A DNA stretch of 64,000 nucleotides from Anodontia alba (GCA_964016985.1 OZ024834.1:87208937-87272936), one strand, 5' to 3'; counted from the stretch's first letter, positions 1-54,008 are shown. Notes: generated by a model not told the origin, from the letters alone. Numbers and translations are program-made.

Positions 1-208
1 GGCTCCCTTTCCTTCATCAGGGTGTAGTTTATATCTTCTGGTTCTTTGGGATTACTGAGTAAGTCCATTCTGCATGAAAGTGACAACAATGATCTGCTCA
101 ATACCTGGTCAGTGTTCTGTTCAACACAGGAAGCAAGTTTTAGAAGGGAGGAAAAACAATTTTGAAAGAGTTGCCACTCCAACCCCCTGAAAGTGCATCT
201 TTTCCCTT

Positions 209-422
209 TAACCTTTACCACTCTCTTGACTAATTAAGCAGACGACAAATTGGTGATATTTTTTTTTTTTTTTTTTTCCCAGAAAACAGGATTTGACATT
301 TCATGCAAATTGTCTCCACTGGAGACAATTTGCATGAAATGTCAAATCCTGTTTTCTGGGAAAAATGAGAAAAACTATTTCAAAATGTCTGCTGAAAATT
401 TTACCCAGAGTGCTAAGCATTA
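209..422. mobile_element. Pal-C palindromic MITE
   Basis: Arms around TTCATGCAAATTGTCTCC meet at a short loop near 320, flanked by AGCAGACGAC and GTCTGCTG inner repeats. The left arm carries a T tract. It lies between E13 and the window edge. Confidence 0.8.
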
Positions 423-628
423 AATAAAACTGGTCATGTGACTTCAACATCAAAGCTTTTTCAGTAAACATTTTTGCAGCATAGCACATCTATTCATTTA
501 ATATTTTTCAGCATAGCGCAACTAAAATAACTACTTTAAATCATGATAAAAGTCTATAATTTGTGTTGTATGATAAAAAGTAAGCTAAGGTTTGATGATA
601 TTTTCTACAGGTCATCTAGGAGATTTAC

Positions 629-43025
<42,397 letters not shown>

Positions 43026-43048
43026 CTGAAAATTAATCAAAGAACAAG

Positions 43049-43261
43049 TTAACCCTAGTCCTGCTGAACCCCGTTATGTCCTGCCTTTGCAAACAGTGTA
43101 GATCCAGATCAGGTTAGCTTCTGAACTTATCTGGATTTGCACTGTTCGTAATTCAGTACATGTGTATGTGAATTTGTATCCACAACCTGATCAAGTAATC
43201 TGATTGGCTAAAAATTAGAAGTGGGTGTGGCATCTTAATTTATTCAGCATGGCTGGGTTTA
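43049..43261. mobile_element. Pal-B1 next to the E1 acceptor
   Basis: TTAACCCTAGTCCTGCTGAA to TTCAGCATGGCTGGGTTTAA; core partly decayed. Confidence 0.8.
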
Positions 43262-43299
43262 ATTAACTACACAGGTGCACTCTTGTAACAAGGCTTAAT

Positions 43300-43690
43300 A
43301 TTGTCCATTTTTGGACAGGGCTACGGACATATCATGCCAAACTTGTCCAATGTGTCTAATTTTCCTGAGGACAAGTAAGAAATTCCAATTTACTTGTCCT
43401 GGGACAAGGACTTCAAAACTCTAGCTAAGGTAAGTATCCAGATTATGAGAGTTGTATTTTTGTTTTATTTCTCGAAGAAAACATATGTTGTGGGTACTCA
43501 TTAGAAGTGCCTCACCGAGGCACTTCTAATGAGTACCCACAACATATGTTTTCTTCGAGAAATAAAAAAAATGCAAATTTTTGAGCAAGTTAATCTTGGT
43601 TGGGCAAGTAGATTTTGAACAATTACTTGTCTGTGGACAAGTAATAAAATTTGGTAATTCCATAACCCTGGTTTTGGATAGAGCACAGTC
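43300..43690. repeat. ACTTGTCC/GGACAAGT repeat split by Pal-A
   Basis: Several ACTTGTCCTGGGACAAG-type words at 43340-43410 and 43620-43650 flank a Pal-A copy at about 43440-43580 (GTGCCTCACCGAGGCAC centre). Confidence 0.6.
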
Positions 43691-43735
43691 TGAAGAAGCC
43701 CAAAAATGTGATAATAATAATGATGATGATGATTT

Positions 43736-44212
43736 TGTTTGTTTGTTTGTGTTGAGGTTTTACAGCCCAGTCAACCCAAAGGGGTCGAGCGCGGTCAGTT
43801 TACAGATGTACCTAACCACACATTTACTGGGCAGGCTTAGTCCTCTAAGCGGTTAACCAGTATTGTGCACATTCTTTCGTCAGAAACTGACAACTGCCCT
43901 TCTTGAATCAGCGGAAGGGAGAGTTTGTTTGTGTTGAGGTTTTACGGCCAAGTCAACCCAATGGGGTCATGTCGAGCGCAGTCAGTTTACCTAACCACAT
44001 GTTTACTGGACAGGCTTAGTCCTCTAAGCGATTAACCAGTATTGTGCACATTCTTTCACCAGAAACTGACAACTGCCCTTATTGAATCAGCAGAAGGGAG
44101 AGAATGACTGTAGAAAATATTTCATGATCAATCTCCACGAAAGAATGTTGCCGACCTCGGCAGGGGTTGAACCCGCGACCTCCTGGTCTCCAGTCAGATG
44201 GCCGAGGCCTTT
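43736..44212 (-). mobile_element. Two adjacent SINE-1 copies
   Basis: First 43736-43922 stops at CGGAAGGGAGAG; the second, 43923-44212, starts TTTGTTTGTGTTGAGG and includes the head to CAGTCAGATGGCC. Confidence 0.82.
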
Positions 44213-44231
44213 GCAGAAGGAAGAGACAGAT

Positions 44232-44405
44232 GATGATGATTTGGTGTTTTATGTCCCTTTCAACATTATATAAGTCATATCGAGATGATGGAACAGTGGT
44301 AATGGAAGGGTCTGGGCAATGGAACGTCATATAGTCATGAGCTGAACTCTGTGTGTAGACTCTCACGGGATTCGAACCAAGGACCCCGTAATCTGAAGTT
44401 AGGAG
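44232..44405 (-). mobile_element. SINE-2, near full length
   Basis: GATTTGGTGTTTTATGTCCC to GGATTCGAACCAAGGACCCC. Confidence 0.75.
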
Positions 44406-44477
44406 TGTTAATTTTTTATTTGTGGTGAATAAATATAAAGAAAATTGATTCAAAAAAATAGACTGAAATAAGTATTG

Positions 44478-44609
44478 CTCCAGAAAAGGCACTGATATTT
44501 TTCTTATTTCTTCATGAAAAAATATGTTGTGAGTACTCATTAGAAGTGCCTCAGCCAGGCAATTCTTATGAGTGCCCAAAACATCATTTTCATGCAGACA
44601 TAAGAAACT
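44478..44609. mobile_element. Pal-A, degenerate
   Basis: GTGCCTCAGCCAGGCAATTC centre, right arm mutated. Confidence 0.7.
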
Positions 44610-44844
44610 TATTATTGGTTTTACAAAACTGATGATGGACTATGAAATTCTGGCTGATTCCCCACTTTAGCTACTGGGAAAATAAGCTTTATCAGTAGTG
44701 CTGAAAACTATGAATGTTCTGATATTGTATGCAAGAATAATTTATTTCAAATCTGCTGGGAACATACTGTAAATAATAACAAAATTGACAACATTAACTG
44801 ATTTCCAGAGCAAATACTGATCAATCTCTGGCCATTTGTATACA

Positions 44845-45035
44845 TGGCTCGAGATAAGCAACTTTCTTTCAACCAAAAATTCTGAGATTTTTCTTATTTA
44901 TACAAGAAAATGTATGTTGTGGGTACTCATTAGAAGTGCCTAAATGAGGCACTTCTAATGAGTACCCACAACATATGTTTTCGTGGAGATATAAGAAAAA
45001 TATTTCTGGGATACTCCTCTTATCTAGAATTAGGT
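44845..45035. mobile_element. Pal-A
   Basis: ATGGCTCGAGATAAGCAAC left end, ACTCCTCTTATCTAGAATTA right end. Confidence 0.82.
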
Positions 45036-45042
45036 ATAGTTT

Positions 45043-45106
45043 AGATGTGGCTCAATAAACAAAAGATGTGGCTCAATAAACAAAAGATGTAGCTCAATAA
45101 ACAAAT
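45043..45106. repeat. 21-bp tandem repeat, 3 units
   Basis: AGATGTGGCTCAATAAACAA unit, one substitution in the third. Confidence 0.9.
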
Positions 45107-45160
45107 TGTTTGAATAAGCAGCAATGGCACAAATGCAGACTACCAGACAAACAGTTAACC

Positions 45161-45371
45161 CTTATCATGCTGAATAAATTAAGATGTCACACCCACTTCT
45201 AATTGTCAGCCAATCAGATTCCTTGATCCAGATTGCTAATATACATTCACATAGTAAATGGCAAACAGTGCAAATCCAGATCAGTTGGCTTCTGAAGAAG
45301 CCAACTGATCTGGATCTACACTGTTTGCAAAGGCAGGGTATGTCCAGGTTCAGCAGGACAAGGATTAATTG
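45161..45371. mobile_element. Pal-B1 in reverse orientation
   Basis: TTAACCCTTATCATGCTGAA at left, GTTCAGCAGGACAAGGATTAA at right. Confidence 0.85.
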
Positions 45372-45589
45372 AGGATCTTACATGAATGTTCATTTCATAC
45401 GATATTTATTAAACAAGTTAAATTATTTATAGTTTTTTGGTCAAGCTTTTATGAATAAAGGAATGAACATTACTGAATAGCATTTAATTTTGATATTATA
45501 TAAAAGCATATATGTACAGTGTTTGCAGTTTCTGCTTGCAGTGTAATTGAACATAAATATTACATGCTGTTCTCAAGTTTTATTGCCAC

Positions 45590-46305
45590 AGTTTAACATG
45601 TCTTTTATTACACCAGTGTAATATGCCTTTTATGCAATAGAGAGGTATAACACCAGTGTAAGATGCCTTTTATGCAACTGGGAGTTATTACACCAGTGTA
45701 ATATTACTTTTATTCAATCAAGCAATATTACACCAGTGTAATATGTCAATCAAGCTTTATTACACCAGTGTAATATGCCTTTTATGTAATCAAGTGTTAT
45801 TACATCTGTGAATTATACCTTTTTATGTAATCAAGAGTTATTACACCAGTGTAAAATGCCTTTTACATGTATGTACATTGTAATTTAAGTGTTATTACAA
45901 CCATGTGATATGCCTTTTATGTAATCAAGAGGTTACTGGTATTACACCAGTGTAATACCCCTTTAATGTTATCAAGCGTTATTACACCAGTTTAATATGC
46001 CTTTTTATGTAATCAAGTGTTATTACACCAGTTTAATATGCCTTTTTATGTAATCATGTGTTATTACACCAGTATAGTATGTCTTGCATGTAATCAAGAG
46101 TTATTACACCAACGTAATATACCTTTTCAGTTATATCAGTAATAATCAAGATCAGTGTAATATGCCTTTAATGTAATAAAGAGTTACATGTATTACACCA
46201 ATGCAAAATAGCTTTTATGTAATCAAGAATTATTACACCAATGTAATATGCCTTTTATGTAATCAAGAATTATTACACCAGTGTAATATGCCTTTCATGT
46301 ATTTT
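45590..46305. repeat. Minisatellite, about 40-bp unit, about 16 copies
   Basis: Unit approximates TATTACACCAGTGTAATATG plus CCTTTTATGTAATCAAGAGT. Each unit carries the 14-bp inverted repeat TTACACCAGTGTAA. Units diverge by substitutions and small indels. Confidence 0.92.
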
Positions 46306-46397
46306 ATCCAGAGCTGTATTGTAAATTTTATGTCTTCCCATAAAACAGAAGCCATTTTCACAGACCAGGACCAAATCAGTACAATTCATCAGTTATC

Positions 46398-46604
46398 CCT
46401 TAACCCTAAAAGTGCCAATAACAACTGCAGCAGATGACAGTTTTTTTTTTTATTTTACAGAGAAAACAAGTCTTGAAATTTCATGTGAATGGTCTGCCAA
46501 GCAGACGATTCACATGAAATGCCAAGACTTGTTTTCTCTGAAAAATAAAAAAAAATTTTTTGAATGTCGTCTGCTACAAATTTTGCTTGATGCTTCAAGG
46601 GATA
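46398..46604. mobile_element. Pal-C2, well preserved
   Basis: TTAACCCTAAAAGTGCCAAT to TGATGCTTCAAGGGATAA; GTCTGCCAAGCAGAC centre. Confidence 0.82.
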
Positions 46605-46605
46605 A

Positions 46606-46796
46606 TGCTTAGCATGCTGGGTAAATTATTTCAGTATGTCGTCTGCTGAAATATTTACCAGCAGATGACATACTGAAATATTTTTCTTATTTTTTTTCCA
46701 GTAAACAGGCATTGACATTTCATGCAAATTGGGAAAAATAAGAAAATATTTCAATATGCCGTCTGCTGAAAATTTCACCCAGCGTGCTGAGCATTA
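46606..46796. mobile_element. Pal-C with an inverted end duplication
   Basis: AGTATGTCGTCTGCTGAAATATTT faces AGCAGATGACATACTGAAAT at the left end; one inner arm deleted. Confidence 0.65.
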
Positions 46797-46989
46797 AAAT
46801 ACCGTAGTACAATAGCCAATCAAGACAAAACAAAATTAACTCATCCAATATTATTGGCCCTAGAGACATTTCTATTCTTACCACTAAACATTCAGTACTC
46901 CCAAAGGGACCTCACTACGGTTCAAAACAATTGTCCGCCATCTTTGATCAAGTAAGATTAAGCGTTTGCCATCAATAGGCAAAATCAGA

Positions 46990-47870
46990 CAACGCACAAT
47001 ACAGTATTTTTATTTATTTCCCAGAAAGACAAGAAATGACATTTCACTCAAATCATTTGATTTTTAATAAAATGTCAGGACCTGTTATCAAGGAAAGAAA
47101 AGCTAAGAAACCATATTTTACAATATTATCTTCTGATATCAAAATTCAGCAGATCAAAGGTTACCATGCCTCAGCTTCAGAGATATCGGGTCGGCCTGGT
47201 TTCAATTTATTAACCTCTATCCGGCAGCAGATGGGAACCAACCAATGACATTTAAAGTATTTTCCATAATGTCTTTCAGAAAACAGGGCTTTTTTATTTC
47301 ATTCAGCTCATACCTTTAGCATTGTTAGGAAGACAACTGGAATAAGAGCTTAACCCAACTTTTGGTGAAAAAAAGAAGAGAGAAATTGTTTTAGACTCAC
47401 TGCACCAGTTTTCGCCAGTATCCGAGTAAGGTTAATTTATTAACCAAAACCTATAAAATATTCATAGAACAAACACAAAATTACTTAACGCCATGCTACT
47501 AGTTATATTACCCTGCTAGCATCATGCCACAAAATGACCTGAATTGTTTTTGGCATTAATGCTTTCAGCGGATGACATTCTGAAGTATTTTTCCTAGAAA
47601 ATAGGATGTGACATTCCATGCTATGCAGAGTTTGCAGGGGATGTCACAGCCTATATAGAATGTCCAACCCTATTTTCTGGTTAAAATAAGAAAAATATCA
47701 TCAATCTGATATATTTTTTTTCTTATTTTTCCAAGAAAATGGTTTTACATTTCATGCAAATTGTCTCTTCATGAGACAATTTGCTTGAAATGTAAAATCT
47801 TATTTTGAGGGAGAACGAGAAAAATAATATTGCCGTCTGCTGCATTTTCCTAGACACTAAAGGCAAAATA
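46990..47870. other. Intron with decayed Pal-C copies
   Basis: 47565-47700 and 47700-47860 keep GACATTYCATGC, AAAATAAGAAAAAT and GTCTGCTG words. 47150-47560 is unassigned. Confidence 0.5.
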
Positions 47871-48257
47871 TGCCATCAGTGGCCTACATTTTTTTCTTTC
47901 TTATTTCTCCATGGAAATATGTTGTCAAAAAAAATGCATGAAAAAAAAATTAGCCACTAGAAATGAGTGTCTGTAAAAGACTACACCCCCAATGATACAC
48001 TTGTCCATACAAAATGCCAAAGTTATAAGGAGAAATAACTTTGAAAAAAATAATCTGATTTGTTTTTTTTTTTTTCAAAAGTTAAGTAGGTGATCTACTT
48101 CTCAGCTCTGATAGGCTCACCAAGTTTCAAGGCCCTAACTCAAATATATGTATCTATCAAGATACATGTATCTTGCTAACAAGATAAGCATGACAGACAG
48201 ACAGATGAAAGGATGGACAAATAACCCAAAAGCAATATGCCCCTCCAACTTCTTTGA

Positions 48258-48567
48258 TTGACTGATTGAGGAGGTTTACAGCCCAGTAAACCCATTAAGG
48301 TCATGTCGAGCTGATCAGTACCTAACCACACTTTTCCTAGGCAGACTTAGTCCTCTAATATGTCTAAGTGGTTAACCAGACTTTAGCAAATTCTTTAGCC
48401 AGGAGCCGATATCTGCCCTTCTTGAATCAACAGAAGGGAGACTGACCACAGAAAATATTTCACGCTCAATCTCTACAACAGAATGTTACTGGACCCTGTG
48501 GGGATCAAACTTGCAACCTCCTGACCACCAGTCAGACACGCATCTGACCGAACTACAGAAGTCGGCC
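48258..48567 (-). mobile_element. SINE-1, full length, diverged
   Basis: GAGGAGGTTTACAGCCCAGT to ACTACAGAAGTCGGCCC. Lies 75 bp from the exon-like segment. Confidence 0.75.
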
Positions 48568-48641
48568 CAAATTCTTTGAAAAAAAAAGTATGGACAATAA
48601 ATAGTGTTCAACAACTTCAGATCTTTTTCCGTATTACTCAC

Positions 48642-48746
48642 CTTTACACAATACGCCAAATACTTTCCGTTCCCCATCAGTTTGGAAACAACGTAGTCCA
48701 CGCCGAACAATCTTACATCCAGATAAAAATTAAACCCATTGGCCAT
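48642..48746 (-). CDS. Unassigned exon-like segment (35 codons from ATG)
   Basis: On the minus strand an ATG opens MANGFNFYLDVRLFGVDYVV then SKLMGNGKYLAYCVK, ending at a strong AAG|GTGAGT donor in phase 0, the phase E1 accepts. The frame stays open for about 14 codons upstream of the ATG. Base use (GGCGTGGACTACG) is GC-richer than the flanks. I do not recognise the peptide. It could be an alternative first exon of the host gene, an exon of a nested gene, or chance; the known liprin N-terminus looks different. Confidence 0.3.
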
Positions 48747-48933
48747 TAATCCTGACATAGGTAGTGGTACATTGTATATTGTTTTAAAATCTTGACATGT
48801 ACAATAATATTAATGCACTTCGTAATGATTCATGTTCGAATGACTGGCACGAGAAGTAATCGGCACGTTAAGTTACATCCATATTTAAGCTGAAGTTCAC
48901 TGATACTGGTGTACACACACATGTATTTTTCTT

Positions 48934-49382
48934 TAACCCTTAATGCTAAGCATGCTGGGAGAATTTTCAGAACATGACATATTGAAATGTTTTTCTTACT
49001 TTTCCCAGAAAACAGGTTTTGATATTTCATGCAAATTGTCTCCAATTTGCATGAAATATCAAATTCTGTTTGTTTTGGGGTTTTTTTTTCCAGAAAACAA
49101 GTTTTGTAAATTCATGCAAATTGTCTCCAATTTGCATAAAATGGTGAATCCTGTTTTCCAGGAAAAATAAGAAAAATTTAGTCAGTTTGTTGTCAGCTGA
49201 ATTAGCCCAGCGGGTGGTAAAGATTCAAGTACCGACCACAACTGCAGCAGACGAAATTCTGATTTTTTTTTCTCTGAGAAAATAAGCTTGACATTTCATG
49301 AGAAGAAAATTCACTTGAAATGTCCAGCCTTATTTTCCCTGAAAAATAAAAAGTGACAATATTCCCTGCTAAGTATTTTGTA
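48934..49382. mobile_element. Pal-C (with repeated centre) then Pal-C2
   Basis: 48934-49223 has two TGTCTCCAATTTGCATRAAA centres; 49227-49382 is a shortened C2. Confidence 0.65.
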
Positions 49383-49589
49383 TGGGTTATATTTCTGTAG
49401 TTTGGCAAAATCAACAGAGTATACTACAACAGAGTCTACTATAAGCGTTAATCATCACTGATCAAGTGATATAATTATTTTAGCAAAAGAACACTTTAAG
49501 TTTGTGTGCTGAATTAAATAAATCTTCAATCTCAAAATAATGACAACAATTATTCTTATATTGCGTAACCTTGTATGATATCTTAACTT

Positions 49590-49760
49590 CCGATATGGCA
49601 TTTTTTCAACCCAAAAAACTATTGATATTTTTCTTATTTCTGCTTGAAAACATATCATGTGGTACTCATTAGAAGTGCCTCGGCAAGGCACTGCTAATGA
49701 GTACCCACAACATACGTTTTCATGGAGAATTAAGGTTTTATTTATGGATACACTCTTTAA
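49590..49760. mobile_element. Pal-A
   Basis: GTGCCTCGGCAAGGCAC centre, arms slightly diverged. Confidence 0.75.
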
Positions 49761-49792
49761 TCTCAGCAGTGAGTATATTACTATTAATTCTT

Positions 49793-50006
49793 TCCAACTA
49801 GTGGCGACTTTTGTCGTCTGCTGATAACCTTTGCAAACAGTCTGGATCCAGATGAGGCCCGACAATATGTCGGGCCTGATCTGGATCCAAATTATTTGAC
49901 ACTCTGATGGTATTCCTGAAAGATATTTTTTGAAAAAGTTAATTTTAAAAAAAAAAATCCACTGAGGACAAAAAAGCATGCAAAATTACCCAGCATATAA
50001 AAGAGT
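49793..50006. mobile_element. Pal-B4, third copy
   Basis: Same orientation as 27890-28113 and nearly collinear with it (TTCCTGAAAGATATTTTTTG). Confidence 0.8.
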
Positions 50007-50011
50007 TTCGC

Positions 50012-50222
50012 TTTGCATGCTGGGAAAACAATTTCAGCAGACGACAGTTTGAAATATTTTTCTTATTTCTTCCTAGAACATAGGATTTGACACATCATGC
50101 AAATTGTCTCATGAGGAGACAACTTGCATGAAGTGTCAGATCCTATTTTCTAGGAAAAATAAGAAAATATCACCAGTTTGTCGTCTGTTGAATTTGCCCA
50201 TAGCATGGTGCATTTAAGTGTT
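50012..50222. mobile_element. Pal-C
   Basis: GCAGACGACAGTTTGAAAT to TTTGTCGTCTGTTGAATTTG; good stem. Confidence 0.8.
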
Positions 50223-50696
50223 AATTACCCACCACAGCACTGGGGTATAACACCGACAGTGCATGCTTCGTAAAAATTACAGCAGACAACATTTTGAATA
50301 TTATTTTTCTTATTTTTCCCCTCAAAACTATCTTCTGGACCCTCAAAAGTTGGGGGAAAGGGTCCTGAATGAAGGAAATATGGTCAGTCTAAAATTCATT
50401 TTATTTATTTATTGCTTTGTATTTAAATCTCTTTGTGACCAAAACAACAGGAATGAGCAGTATTCGAGCAACAGTTAACCTCTTTAAAACAACAAACCCC
50501 CAAACCTTACTAAAGGACCCCTTAACTCCACATTAGGAAGTCCTTAGGGACTCTCATTTTCAAACCCTGAGGGAAAACCCTGAATAATTCCACATGTAAA
50601 CTTCATTTTTTTTTTTTTTTATTTTACCTTGAAGAAGGGGCATCCCATTTCTTTCAAAAAAGTCCTCCACAGAGGTTAAGAGGTATTGGAAAATTT

Positions 50697-50815
50697 TGTT
50701 TGTGTTGAGGTTTTAAGGCCCAGTTAACCGAATGGGTCATATCGAGCACGGTCAGTACCTAACCACACTTTTACTGGGAAGGCTTAGTCCTCTAAGCAGT
50801 TAACCTCTTCCACCA
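50697..50815 (-). mobile_element. SINE-1, truncated
   Basis: TTTGTGTTGAGGTTTTAAGG to CTTCCACCAGAAA. Confidence 0.7.
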
Positions 50816-50915
50816 GAAAAAGGATTGGAAGATACATGTACATGACCATGTGGATGGAGGATAGATAAATATCTCTTCAATCATCTCTTGCAGGACAATT
50901 TAAAAGATATAGTAT

Positions 50916-50976
50916 ACAAAAAAAAAAAAATATGTGTAAAAAAAAAAAAAATATGTGTAAAAAAAAAAAAATCATG
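50916..50976. repeat. A-rich 19-bp tandem repeat
   Basis: Runs of 12-13 A separated by TATGTGT; three units. Confidence 0.85.
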
Positions 50977-51060
50977 AAAACATTTTCTAGTATATCCAAA
51001 AACTATAAATGTATGAATGTGGAACACCCATACCATTTTAATTAATGCTTACTTCATTAT

Positions 51061-51236
51061 AGACAGATTCAGCAGATGACAAAATGGTGATATTTTTCGT
51101 ATTTTTCCTAGAAAATAGGATCTGACACTTCATGCAAATTGTCTCCTAAGGAGACAATTTGCATGAAGTGTCAGATCCTTTTTTCCAGGAAAAATATTTC
51201 AAAATATTGTCTACTGAAATTTTTACCCAGCATGCA
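51061..51236. mobile_element. Pal-C
   Basis: GACACTTCATGCAAATTGTC / GACAATTTGCATGAAGTGTC perfect inner stem. Confidence 0.8.
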
Positions 51237-51433
51237 AAGTTACATGTACATGTAAATGCTGTAGTTTTTTTTATACTTGATGCCTTCAACAACTAATTGA
51301 TTTTTAATTGCCCTGGATTGATATTTCAATTAGTAATGATAATGATCTTCCAAATCAAAGAGCAAACAGAGAACAAAAAGCTTCAATTCATGGCTCGAGC
51401 TAAGATGAATATCCAGATATGTAGTTTTCTTAA

Positions 51434-51835
51434 AGGCTCCATATTCCTTAAAAACAGACATTTTTTTATCCAAGAAAGGTTTAATAAATTGATATATGGT
51501 ATTAATATGATCATAAAATGTGGCATCTGACAGCCTGTAAAAATTCAGTTAGTCTCACATTTTTGAACTGGATGAAAAATGAAACAATATTTTAAGGTAT
51601 CTCTGAATTAATGTCGGCAATATTAATTCAGAGATACGATAAAAAATCATTTCATTTCTGATACAGTTCAAGAACGAGACTATACGATAAAAAATCATTT
51701 CATTTCTGATACAGTTCAAGAACGCGACTAACTGATATTTTACAGGGTGTCAGGTGCCACACTTCATAATTGTATTAGTACTTTTTAAACCTTTCTAGGA
51801 TAATAAAATGTCTATTTTGGAGGAATATGGAGCCT
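51434..51835. mobile_element. 402-bp palindromic MITE, TAA duplication
   Basis: AGGCTCCATATTCC / GGAATATGGAGCCT ends, TAA at 51431-51433 and 51836-51838. Arms pair over most of their length (GTGGCATCTGACAGCCTGTA with its complement). Centre TCTCTGAATTAATGTCGGCA. The right arm contains a 47-bp direct duplication at about 51640-51730. Harbinger-like by the 3-bp duplication. Confidence 0.82.
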
Positions 51836-51837
51836 TA

Positions 51838-51955
51838 ATTCTCAATGAAAACAAATGTTGTGGGTACTCATTAGAAGTGCCTCACTGAGGCACTTCTAAT
51901 GAGAACCCACTACATGTTTTTCATTAGAAATAAGAAAAAATAACAATATATTTTG
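51838..51955. mobile_element. Pal-A core
   Basis: Immediately adjacent to the previous element; GTGCCTCACTGAGGCAC centre. Confidence 0.75.
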
Positions 51956-52973
51956 TCTGAAAAAAAAAACAAAAAAAACTAGACATGTGTCCAAAGCACA
52001 TTTACACAAATGACCCCCCACCCCCTCACACACCCCTTTGGTCTTTGCTCATATGGCAACAACATCTGGAGGCATAATTTTCAACAACTACATTTGTATT
52101 TCCAAATGCTCAGTCTGGTCTGTTATACATTTTGGCCCCTAGCCCAACCCCAGGACAAGACAAAGGGGCAACTCTAGCACAGAGTTGACGGTTTAGGTCC
52201 GAGTAAGTGGCAGGGTCATCTTAGAGGGCGATTTGAGAGAAAAAGTCTCCTTAAGCTGGCTGCCTTCTCCCTATCTTGAGCTGAGGGAGAAGTGAAAATG
52301 TATAGAAGGTATAGGGAAATCCAAAATTTGGACCAAAACTTCTCCCTGAAATCCTGAATATGTTGCAAAACTTCTCCCTCTCTGAAAGCTCTAGGATGAC
52401 CCTTGAAATAGCATACCAAATTTCAACTTCCTAGCATAAAAGATACCCAAGTTATGAACTCCAAGAGAAACGGGAACATAAATGTCAATGTAACTTTGAA
52501 TGCAAACATAAACATTTGTTAGTCTCTGATTACGAACATCTGTGCAGTGAGTCTGATAACAGCTGTTTTGCAAAGAACAAACTGTCAATACCAGTTTTGG
52601 CAAAAAAAGCATGTCTGAAGACAGTGGTATGACAAGCTGACTGTTCTCCTGACTTGGGATACAGGACAATACCATATTCACACTAATAAATGCCACCTCC
52701 CTAAAATAAAGCTTTCATTCAATGTCAGTGATGAGATGGGGTGGGGTTTGCAGAGAACACTGCTTTAAACAAATAGCATCACACAAAGTATCAACTAAAT
52801 CCATTCCTGCGTTCTGCAGAAATGAATCTTTAAAATCTTCAATGAAAAACTTGAACATGAACTGTCTAAGACCATGACCTTCACCTCAAGGTCACTGAAG
52901 GGTTATGTCTTACTTCTGAACAAACCTTTGGACTGGTATCTAACACCAACCTCAGTATAAAGCATTAAACCAG
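51956..52973. other. Intron, no gene recognised
   Basis: Less repetitive, slightly GC-richer than average. 52090-52480 (CTTCTCCCT repeated) looks like an old dispersed repeat. Confidence 0.45.
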
Positions 52974-53166
52974 TCATAGCTCAAGACAAGAGGGGATATC
53001 CACGTAATATTTTTCTTATTTCTCCACGAAAACATACGTTGTGGGTACTCATTAGAAGTGCCTCACCGAGGCACTTCTAATGAGTACCACAACATATGCT
53101 TTCTTTGAGAAATAAGAAAAATATCATTACTTTTTGGTTGAAAAAGTGCCTTATCTGAAGGTATGC
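52974..53166. mobile_element. Pal-A
   Basis: CATAGCTCAAGACAAGAGGG left end, CCTTATCTGAAGGTATG right end. Confidence 0.85.
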
Positions 53167-53408
53167 CTAATTTTCTTTGGGTAGGTCATCTGCACCCACA
53201 AAGCGAAGATATGAGAGTATTGAAGTGCAGCTGGACCGAGCAACTGACAAATGGATGGAAACAGGACTGGTGTGAGAGTAACGAATCTGCATGTAGGTCA
53301 AGGCCACAGTTTTCTCGCAAAGGTCACAGTTCCCCACAGACAGACATGCTGCTATTAAATTACAGCTTACAAGAAGTTGAGAAACCGCCTCTTACAAAAC
53401 AAAAGTAG
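53167..53408 (+). other. Open stretch of unknown origin
   Basis: Plus-strand frame of about 80 codons with a Trp/Ser-rich product (SWTEQLTNGWKQDWCESNES) and higher GC than its flanks. It starts inside the Pal-A end and I recognise no domain. It may be a fragment of an old element. Confidence 0.2.
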
Positions 53409-53420
53409 CATACAAATGTA

Positions 53421-53595
53421 CAGTAGAACCTCGATAATTCAAACTCCAATAATTCAAAATTCTCAATAATTCAAAATCATTTTGAAGTCCTAACTTTAAT
53501 ATATGTATCCATTTTAACCCTCAATTATTCAAAGTCTCAATAATTCAAACAAAACCATTTGGTCCCTTGGACTTTGAATTATCGAGGTTCAACTG
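53421..53595. mobile_element. 175-bp pogo/Tigger-like MITE, TA duplication
   Basis: CAGTAGAACCTCGATAATTC at left; right end complement is CAGTTGAACCTCGATAATTC. TA on both sides. Inner AATAATTCAAA repeats. The CAGT.GAACCTCGATAAT end is the familiar pogo/Tigger type. Confidence 0.85.
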
Positions 53596-53814
53596 TACAT
53601 TGTATACTCAAGAAATCCCAATAATGTGGAGCAAAAATAAAACCATAACGTATGACATTGATTCTTTCCCACAATTAACCTGTACAACAGTTACCATGTT
53701 TCGTCTAAATATTTTGACACCTTAACACTCAGCACTCAGGGTAAAAATTTCAGCAGGTGGCATTTTGAAATATTTTTCTTATTTTTTTTTTTTTTTTTCA
53801 GAAAACAGACAGTT

Positions 53815-53950
53815 CAGATTAGGCATTTTTTTCTTTTTCAACTGAAAAGCAATGCTATTTTTCTTATTTCTTCATGATAACATATGTTGTGAGTACCCAC
53901 AATGTATGTTTTTTGTAGAATTAAGACTAGAACTGTATCAGTATGACACA
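53815..53950. mobile_element. Pal-A, shortened, after a Pal-C fragment
   Basis: TTCTTCATGATAACATATGT and GAGTACCCACAATGTATG arms with the centre deleted. A Pal-C left piece is at 53720-53805. Confidence 0.6.
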
Positions 53951-54008
53951 GATGCCCCCGCCTAGAGGTCATCTTCACCCGAACACAGGCATTTTGCAAA
54001 AAAATGTA

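Noticed and set aside
1..69. Minus-strand block after TTTCATGCAG that stays open as MDLLSNPKEPEDINYTLMKE, possibly the next liprin exon
   Set aside because: E13 ends in phase 0, and in phase 0 this block hits TAA after five codons; no internal AG restores the open frame. Kept as unproven.
44079..44579. 166-codon minus-strand frame
   Set aside because: Composite of SINE-1 head, SINE-2 and a Pal-A arm read through.
49455..49979. 174-codon minus-strand frame
   Set aside because: Runs across Pal-B4 and Pal-A copies; no domain and composition follows the repeats.
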